DNA of 64,000 bases, taken from Balaenoptera acutorostrata. Lineage: Eukaryota; Chordata; Mammalia; Artiodactyla; Balaenopteridae. Positions 60,701 through 64,000 of the stretch are shown piece after piece. How positions within the stretch are numbered: the first letter of the stretch is position 1; every line of letters begins with the position of its first letter. The notes beneath the pieces are model-generated. The model saw only the letters and a list, made by a program, of their open reading frames with translations. It did no database searches and had not been told where the DNA came from. The DNA is taken from the NCBI RefSeq assembly GCF_949987535.1, contig NC_080074.1, forward strand, positions 43,383,641 through 43,447,640. The letters are read 5' to 3'. Both the position numbers and the translations under genes were made by a program.

Positions 60701-63700
60701 CTTTGTTTTGGAAGGTGCCAGATAGATTGGAAAAAAGGGAAGAATGTCACTTTGAAAACCATTAAGAAGAAGCAGAAACACAAGGGACGTGGGACAGTTC
60801 GTACTGTGACCAAAACAGTTTCTAATGACTCTTTCTTTAATTTTTTTGCCCCTCCTGAAGGTAAATAGTGTTTTACTTTGGGTATTTATGGTGGTTTTAT
60901 TGTAAGCTTTGTTTACTTTTTATTCATTTGAATTTCTTTTCTCAATTTTGCAGTTCCTGAGAGTGGAGATCTGGTAAGCTGAATTGTTATTTATTTGTTG
61001 AATTGTTTACTAAATATGAAATTAAAGGACTGGTTCTTAAATGTATGGAGTAGAATAGTTGCTACTAGTATTTTGTTCTGAGGCTTGCAATGCATAGAGG
61101 AAGACCTTTATGCGTGTGAAAAATTACTCCATTTAAAATGCTTTTGGTGCCTCTACTGAGAAATGGTGAAAGGCTAAAGATAGTCCTTTCTTCTGAGACT
61201 TGCAAATACTTCTGTGAGGGATTCAAGTTTTCAAAACTAGTTTTCTTCCTTATTGAAAATAGAATGTATTAAATCATTTATACTATTTACTAAACACTAA
61301 CCACATTCTGCTTAGAGTTCTTTGTGTGGTTTTTATTCCGATGGAAATTTGGTTTTATATATGTGGTCGTATAGCCGAAAACTGTGAAATATGCCTGGCA
61401 CACAGCCAGGAATGAGGAACTGCCTTAAAGAAATCTACACAGGCAAGGTAGGCTAGGTCTGTTTTGAATTTGGCTTAAGTCTGTTACGAAATATTGATGG
61501 TAGCAAAACAATCTTGAGTTACAGATAGAACACCTCTGCCTGTGATTAGAATTCTTTCCTTCAGAGTCTTCCCCCACTACCCTTTGGTGTTTTATTGTTG
61601 TTGTTGTTAGAGTGGATTATGTTGATGAGTCAAAATAAACATTCAGGAATTCACAGAATAGTTACTCAGTGTTTAGTATCACAGAACTAGAACTTTAGTA
61701 TCATGGAACAATTTTAATTTTGAATAATATCAACAGCATTTCTGTGCTGTACTTTGCCATTAAGTAGAAATCTTAGATTGACTTAGTCTTTATCAAGTAG
61801 GACAACATCTCATTTGGCATTACACAGAGGCTTGGATACTGTCTTTTAGGAAGTGTGAAATGATCTTCTCTGGTCTTATGTGCCATATACATAATGTTAC
61901 TTAGAAAAGCGTGAGATTCTTACTGTTACTCCAGTTGGTGTTTTCAGTAATTAATATTTTAAAAAGAAAGTTGTCATATAGCAAAGTTGCTTTTGTAACT
62001 TTTAAGCTAGAGAAAGCTTAAGCAATAACCAGTATGTATACTGGCCTGCTAACTTATTTTCTTTTTATTAAAAACCTGTAAACCTAGGGCATATGTAGAG
62101 ACTATTTGATCATGCACATGTAAGATAATTTTAAAAGTTTAAAGTTAAAAGTGAAGTTGAGAGTTTCTGCATATTATTTAAATCCAAGTCTCACATATGC
62201 CAAATTAAATAAGTTATTAAATTATGTGCTTTTATTTTTCTTTAACAGGATGATGATGCTGAAGCTATCCTTGCTGCGGACTTTGAAATCGGTCACTTTT
62301 TACGTGAGCGCATAATCCCAAGATCAGTGTTATACTTTACTGGAGAAGCTATTGAAGATGATGATGATGATGTGAGTGAATTTGAATCCAGCAGTGAAAT
62401 CGTTTGGTGAGGGTGTGATAGTCAGAATCGGTGAGAGGTTTAATGAATAGATGCAATTGTTAAAAAGCAAGACAGAATAATTCAAATTAGGCTGATTACT
62501 TATGTCCTTTTAGATAACTTCCTTGAATTAAGTAGGTCCTTTTAGGATCTTTGGGTTCATTTATTGTAGTTTTTATTTTCCTGCTATTAGGAAGGCTACT
62601 TCCTCTGAAGTAGTAAAACTTTACTATGTTGGGTTAGTGTTGTAAATCCATTACACGTCTTTGACCAAACAAAACGTAACCCTGTACATTTTCTACTACT
62701 GATAAAAATCTTTATTAGGAAGCATGGAATTTTTATCCATAGGAATATTAAGTAACGATTAAGGTAAAATTAGGCTGCTCTCAAATATTTTGGATATCTT
62801 TCTTGTTAAGTGGCAATCATTCACATAGCCTTTAGGTCCTTTTTGTACAGGCAAGTAATATTTACAGTCATAGTTATCTGATCATACTTCATCCATGATT
62901 GTACTGTGTTCTTTATTTTAATTTTTTAAAGTGTCAGGTTTAGATAATGGCACTGAGCTGGGTGATTCCTGAAGCTATTGTCCTTGTTTTAATTTATAAT
63001 CCGTCACTGTAAGGAATGTATTTTTTCCTCTCTTTAGATATTAGGGGATACAATGGTGGATATTAACTAAATGCTACTTTCAGATGTTTGTTAGCTTCAT
63101 TCAAATGTCATCCTTTTTTCCCTTTTTTAGTATGATGAAGAAGGTGAAGAAGCGGATGAGGTAATGTTTACCAAATGAGCAAATAATTCTGTTTAACACA
63201 TTGAGAAGCAAATTGAGTGACTTATGTATTCCTTTGCTATAAATCATTACTCTGTGATACGGGATAAAAATGTTTTTGGAAAAAAATATGGTTTTAGAAT
63301 TCTACAGCCAAACAATGTATGTATGAGGTTTCAATAAATAAATTGCAAAACTCAGAACATTTTTTTTATTTCAAATAATTCTGTTCTGCTGCAGGGTTAT
63401 CAGCTCTTTGAAGAAGTCAAAAGCTGCAGTAAACTTTTTCAACGTTGGCTGCAGTAAATCTTTTCAATAAAACCTGTCTGGATGTCTCAAGTTGTGTTGG
63501 GAAATTTTTCATATTAGAAGCTTTCAAATTAAATTGCATTGTCACCAAACTCTGTAATCATGAAAATCTGTTGACTTATAGAGTAACTTGTATTAAATTC
63601 TCCCTACATTATGAGCCGTTTCTTCCTATTATGTACCTACTTCATGGATGCATTTTGAACTTTAATATAGGAAGGGGAAGAAGAAGGAGATGAGGAAAAT

Positions 63701-63721
63701 GATCCAGACTATGACCCAAAG
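43065..63721 (+). CDS. NAP1L1: NAP1L1 coding region, exons 2-14 (380 of about 391 codons)
   Basis: NAP1L1 is a histone chaperone that binds H2A-H2B and linker histone, shuttles them between cytoplasm and nucleus, and helps assemble nucleosomes. The joined exons give an uninterrupted 380-codon frame starting MADIDNKEQSELDQ. Visible parts in order are: an acidic N-terminus rich in Glu (about residues 7-30); the NAP fold with its long dimerisation helix (about 60-115); the acidic segment starting YEPTEEECEW (about 125-150); the core beta region with FEPNEYFTN; a basic nuclear-localisation stretch KKKQKHKGRG (about 274-283); the FFNFFAPPE loop; and a long Asp/Glu tail from about residue 345, the kind of tail that is polyglutamylated in this family. 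The start codon has A at -3 and G at +4. I see no frameshift, stop or missing motif. NAP1L4 is the closest alternative, but the N-terminus and length fit NAP1L1. Confidence 0.98.
44180..45780 (-). mobile_element. Old LINE-1-like block, antisense, intron 2
   Basis: Antisense L1-like wording such as GAATTTTGAAGGCATTGCTC followed by CATTGTCACCTTACTTCTAG, and near the far end CAGTCTGCCATCTAACCTTC. It is diverged and the boundaries are uncertain. Confidence 0.5.
45914..46131. mobile_element. Non-autonomous hAT-type element, intron 2
   Basis: Same block order as 16791-17013: TCTCTGTTGCAGCTATTCAG, TCTGCCGTTGTAGTGTGAAA, ACTGTGTTCCAATAAAACTT, then GGCTGGATTTGGCCATATGA. Confidence 0.78.
46140..47392. 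other. Distal intron 2: nothing recognised
   Basis: AT-rich sequence with a short TATATATATA run near 46911 and the exon 3 acceptor region at the end. No transposon or extra exon is evident. Confidence 0.5.
47393..47478 (+). CDS. NAP1L1: NAP1L1 exon 3
   Basis: The exon has 86 nt and encodes the acidic N-terminal stretch (KEQSELDQDLDDVEEVEEEE onward, residues 6-34). The donor is GTATTA. The acceptor ATTATAG has a poor pyrimidine tract; the strong T-run lies about 45 nt further upstream. Skipping this exon would shift the frame. Confidence 0.96.
47479..48969. other. Intron 3: G-rich tract near donor, otherwise unrecognised
   Basis: A G-run-rich segment lies at about 47627-47710. A 105-codon open frame at 48477-48794 has no recognisable motif and no good splice context, and I do not call it. 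Confidence 0.6.
48970..49072 (+). CDS. NAP1L1: NAP1L1 exon 4
   Basis: The exon has 103 nt and encodes ARQLTVQMMQNPQILAALQE through GYIE. The acceptor is TTTTTAAAG and the donor GTACAA. It brings the protein to the start of the NAP dimerisation helix. Confidence 0.96.
49977..50344 (-). mobile_element. CHR-type SINE, long subfamily, intron 4
   Basis: The minus-strand head is GGGCTTCCCTGGTGGCACAG. The flanks GGTTTACTATCTTTTT and GGTTTACTGTCTTTTT form the duplication. Confidence 0.94.
51689..51721. repeat. (CA)n microsatellite
   Basis: About sixteen uninterrupted CA units in intron 4. Confidence 0.95.
52027..52409 (-). mobile_element. CHR-type SINE with internal duplication, intron 4
   Basis: TTATCTAGGTTTCT flanks it at 52013-52026 and 52410-52423. 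The body contains the CTCTTCATCGCGGTGCG block twice in tandem (about 52182-52231). The tail end is a long, mixed T/A-rich run. Confidence 0.95.
55314..55491. mobile_element. Short Tigger/MER-type DNA transposon fossil, intron 4
   Basis: Imperfect terminal inverted repeats: CAGTTGACCCTTGAATAACA on the left and, reading the other strand from the right end, CAGCTGACACTTTAACACAA. The internal block GCAGTTCAAACTTGTGTTAA is also typical. The exact family name is uncertain. Confidence 0.65.
55501..55635 (-). mobile_element. Short CHR-type SINE, intron 4
   Basis: The minus-strand head is GGGAATTCCCTGGAGGGCCA. TGTACATATTTTA occurs on both flanks. It lies directly beside the DNA transposon fossil. Confidence 0.9.
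56035..56176 (+). CDS. NAP1L1: NAP1L1 exon 5
   Basis: The exon has 142 nt and encodes LPRVVKRRVNALKNLQVKCA through LYQPLFDK (residues 69-116), the long dimerisation helix of the NAP fold. The acceptor is CTTTCAG and the donor GTAATG. It follows the 7-kb, repeat-packed intron 4. Confidence 0.97.
56426..56506 (+). CDS. NAP1L1: NAP1L1 exon 6
   Basis: The exon has 81 nt, phase 0 at both ends, and encodes RFEIINAIYEPTEEECEWKP to DEIS (residues 117-143). The acceptor is TTTTAG. The donor is the weak GTTGGT, overlapping a second GT four bases on (see findings). A SINE is inserted 14 nt downstream of the exon end. Confidence 0.96.
56531..56826 (-). mobile_element. CHR-type SINE, long subfamily, next to exon 6 donor
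   Basis: Near-consensus, full-length minus copy. TAATTTAGTG is duplicated exactly at 56521-56530 and 56827-56836, so the insertion site lies 14-24 nt downstream of exon 6. Confidence 0.97.
57546..57674 (+). CDS. NAP1L1: NAP1L1 exon 7
   Basis: The exon has 129 nt, phase 0 at both ends, and encodes EELKEKAKIEDEKKDEEKED through SDMVQ (residues 144-186). It starts with a charged Lys/Glu-rich segment and then enters the core with GIPEFWLTVFKN. The acceptor is TATTAAG and the donor GTAATT. Confidence 0.97.
57785..57927 (-). mobile_element. Short CHR-type SINE, intron 7
   Basis: The minus-strand head is GGGAACTCCCTTGTGGTCCA, with a long T-run at the tail end. ATGATTGCTTT flanks both sides (57774 and 57928). 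Confidence 0.94.
58225..58518 (-). mobile_element. CHR-type SINE, long subfamily, intron 7
   Basis: Full-length minus copy with AATATTTACCTATTTT duplicated exactly at 58209-58224 and 58519-58534. Confidence 0.97.
58792..58936 (-). mobile_element. Short CHR-type SINE, intron 7
   Basis: The minus-strand head is GGACTTCCCTGGCGGTCCAG and the tail is a T-run at 58793-58812. Its target duplication is not clear. Confidence 0.9.
59248..59319 (+). CDS. NAP1L1: NAP1L1 exon 8
   Basis: The exon has 72 nt and encodes EHDEPILKHLKDIKVKFSDA to GQPM (residues 187-210). The acceptor is TTTGAAG and the donor GTAAAA. Confidence 0.97.
60140..60279 (+). CDS. NAP1L1: NAP1L1 exon 9
   Basis: The exon has 140 nt and encodes SFVLEFHFEPNEYFTNEVLT through PEIMGCT plus two bases of Gly (residues 211-257), part of the histone-binding core. 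The acceptor is TTTTTTAAG and the donor GTAAGT. Confidence 0.97.
60715..60860 (+). CDS. NAP1L1: NAP1L1 exon 10
   Basis: The exon has 146 nt. It completes a Gly codon and encodes CQIDWKKGKNVTLKTIKKKQ followed by KHKGRGTVRTVTKTVSNDSF and FNFFAPPE. It holds the basic nuclear-localisation stretch (about residues 274-283) on the accessory beta-hairpin. The acceptor is TTTGGAAG and the donor GTAAAT. Confidence 0.97.
60954..60973 (+). CDS. NAP1L1: NAP1L1 exon 11, 20-nt microexon
   Basis: This 20-nt exon completes a Val codon and encodes PESGDL. The acceptor is TCAATTTTGCAG and the donor GTAAGC. It follows a 93-bp intron. Its inclusion is required to keep the reading frame into exon 12. Confidence 0.95.
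62249..62371 (+). CDS. NAP1L1: NAP1L1 exon 12
   Basis: The exon has 123 nt and encodes DDDAEAILAADFEIGHFLRE to GEAIEDDDDD (residues 313-353), the end of the folded domain and the first acidic run. The last five codons are a (GAT)5 tract touching the GTGAGT donor. The acceptor is CTTTAACAG. Confidence 0.97.
63131..63160 (+). CDS. NAP1L1: NAP1L1 exon 13, 30-nt microexon
   Basis: This 30-nt in-frame exon encodes YDEEGEEADE in the acidic tail. The acceptor is CCTTTTTTAG and the donor GTAATG. Because it is phase 0 and a multiple of three, skipping it would only shorten the tail. Confidence 0.95.
63333..63500 (+). promoter_or_regulatory. NAP1L1: Candidate intronic polyadenylation signals, intron 13
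   Basis: Two canonical AATAAA hexamers lie at 63333-63338 and 63466-63471. The second is followed by a GT-rich stretch (about 63475-63500, containing TTGTGTTGGG) at the distance expected of a downstream element. Reading through exon 13 gives VMFTK and then a stop at about 63176. Use of these sites would make a transcript lacking exon 14. This is sequence-based inference only. Confidence 0.4.
63671..63721 (+). CDS. NAP1L1: NAP1L1 exon 14
   Basis: The exon has 51 nt and encodes EGEEEGDEENDPDYDPK (residues 364-380). The donor is GTGAGC. The acceptor TTTAATATAG has a weak pyrimidine tract. The family continues for about 11 more residues in an exon outside the window. Confidence 0.95.
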
Positions 63722-64000
63722 GTGAGCAAAATTAGTGCTGCTTTCTGTTAAATTTAAGGCAGGTTAAATATGAGTTAGTGTTTCTGAATGTAAAGTTTAT
63801 TTTAGTCTATTAAAGTCTTTAATAAATCTCTCCTCACTGGCATTTCAGTAGTACATGTAATTTCAATGCACCTTTCCTAAGAAACGTTTATTTTTGGTTC
63901 TGACCTTTATTTTTCCTAGTTTCAGGTTCTATTTTAATGGCACATTATCTTGGGCATTTCTTTTTAAATTGTTTTTTAGAAGCACTTGAAATTACTTACT

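Larger units (their letters stand above)
32358..64000 (+). other. NAP1L1: NAP1L1 gene locus (partial; 3' end outside window)
   Basis: This is the transcription unit of nucleosome assembly protein 1-like 1. It runs from a probable 5'TOP-like start in the CpG island through non-coding exon 1 and thirteen coding exons (2-14) to the window edge, inside the intron after exon 14. All introns visible have GT-AG borders. Approximate intron sizes are 10.6 kb, 4.3 kb, 1.5 kb, 7.0 kb, 249 bp, 1.0 kb, 1.6 kb, 0.8 kb, 435 bp, 93 bp, 1.3 kb, 0.8 kb and 0.5 kb. The presence of introns rules out a processed copy. The predicted 5'UTR is about 127 nt and contains no upstream ATG. The final coding segment, the stop codon and the 3'UTR are not in the window. 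Confidence 0.97.
59320..64000. other. 3' introns of NAP1L1: transposon-poor
   Basis: Introns 8 to 14 contain no recognisable SINE or L1. They hold the small exons 9-14 and the possible poly(A) signals in intron 13. At the right edge an acceptor-like GTTTTTTAG (63971-63979) is followed by sequence that does not match the expected terminal NAP1L1 codons, so no exon is called. Confidence 0.6.

Noticed and set aside
43065..63721. Possibility that the gene is a pseudogene or NAP1L4
   Set aside because: All exons join in frame with GT-AG borders and no stop. The N-terminus MADIDNKEQ and total length match NAP1L1, not NAP1L4.
63970..64000. Possible final NAP1L1 exon at the right edge
   Set aside because: An acceptor-like T-run and AG is present, but the following codons read KHLKLLT, not the expected NAP1L1 C-terminal residues. 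The window ends before it can be tested.
1..64000. CRISPR arrays, operons, prophage, tRNA or rRNA genes
   Set aside because: The DNA is mammalian. The only tRNA-like sequences are decayed heads of SINEs, and no regularly spaced repeat-spacer array is present.

Overview
The window is mammalian nuclear DNA, almost certainly from a cetacean. The main clue is the dominant short repeat: a tRNA-derived SINE whose 5' end reads CTTCCCTGGTGG and whose body carries long GC-rich copies. This is the CHR-type SINE of whales and their relatives. About twenty copies are present, alongside mammal-wide MIR, L2, L1, MaLR and hAT fossils. No ruminant BovB signature was noticed.

Bases 1 to about 31,750 look intergenic. 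No credible protein-coding gene was found there. The region is a layered repeat landscape: an L1 3' half at the left edge interrupted by a SINE, L2 and MIR fragments, hAT-type DNA transposon fossils (including a MER5A-like element), two MaLR LTRs, microsatellites, and about eleven CHR-type SINEs in mixed orientation. Local oddities include a 31-bp perfect palindrome (24267-24297), a separated 97-bp exact duplication (5766/6545), a fold-back SINE chimera (19650-19785) and a small three-unit repeat (28681-28754).

From about 31,750 to 33,120 there is a CpG island holding the promoter and non-coding first exon of NAP1L1 on the + strand. NAP1L1 is nucleosome assembly protein 1-like 1, a histone H2A-H2B/H1 chaperone. 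The core promoter has a TATA-like element about 32 bp upstream of a C-plus-pyrimidine start resembling a 5'TOP motif, and two RFX X-box-like sites upstream.

The rest of the window is NAP1L1. Intron 1 is about 10.6 kb. The start codon is in exon 2 (43065), and thirteen coding exons (exons 2-14) run to 63721. All have GT-AG borders and all join in frame into 380 codons with no stop. The family's usual length is about 391 residues, so only the last roughly 11 codons and the 3'UTR lie beyond the right edge. The gene appears intact. Notable points are a 20-nt microexon, a tandem weak donor at exon 6 with a SINE inserted 14 nt past it, possible intronic polyadenylation signals in intron 13, and ten of ten intronic SINEs lying antisense to the gene.

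No new multi-gene system is visible. The most worthwhile leads concern NAP1L1 isoform control and small structural rearrangements in the repeats. Repeat-family names come from recognition of consensus-like stretches, not from a database search, and their boundaries are approximate unless target-site duplications are cited.
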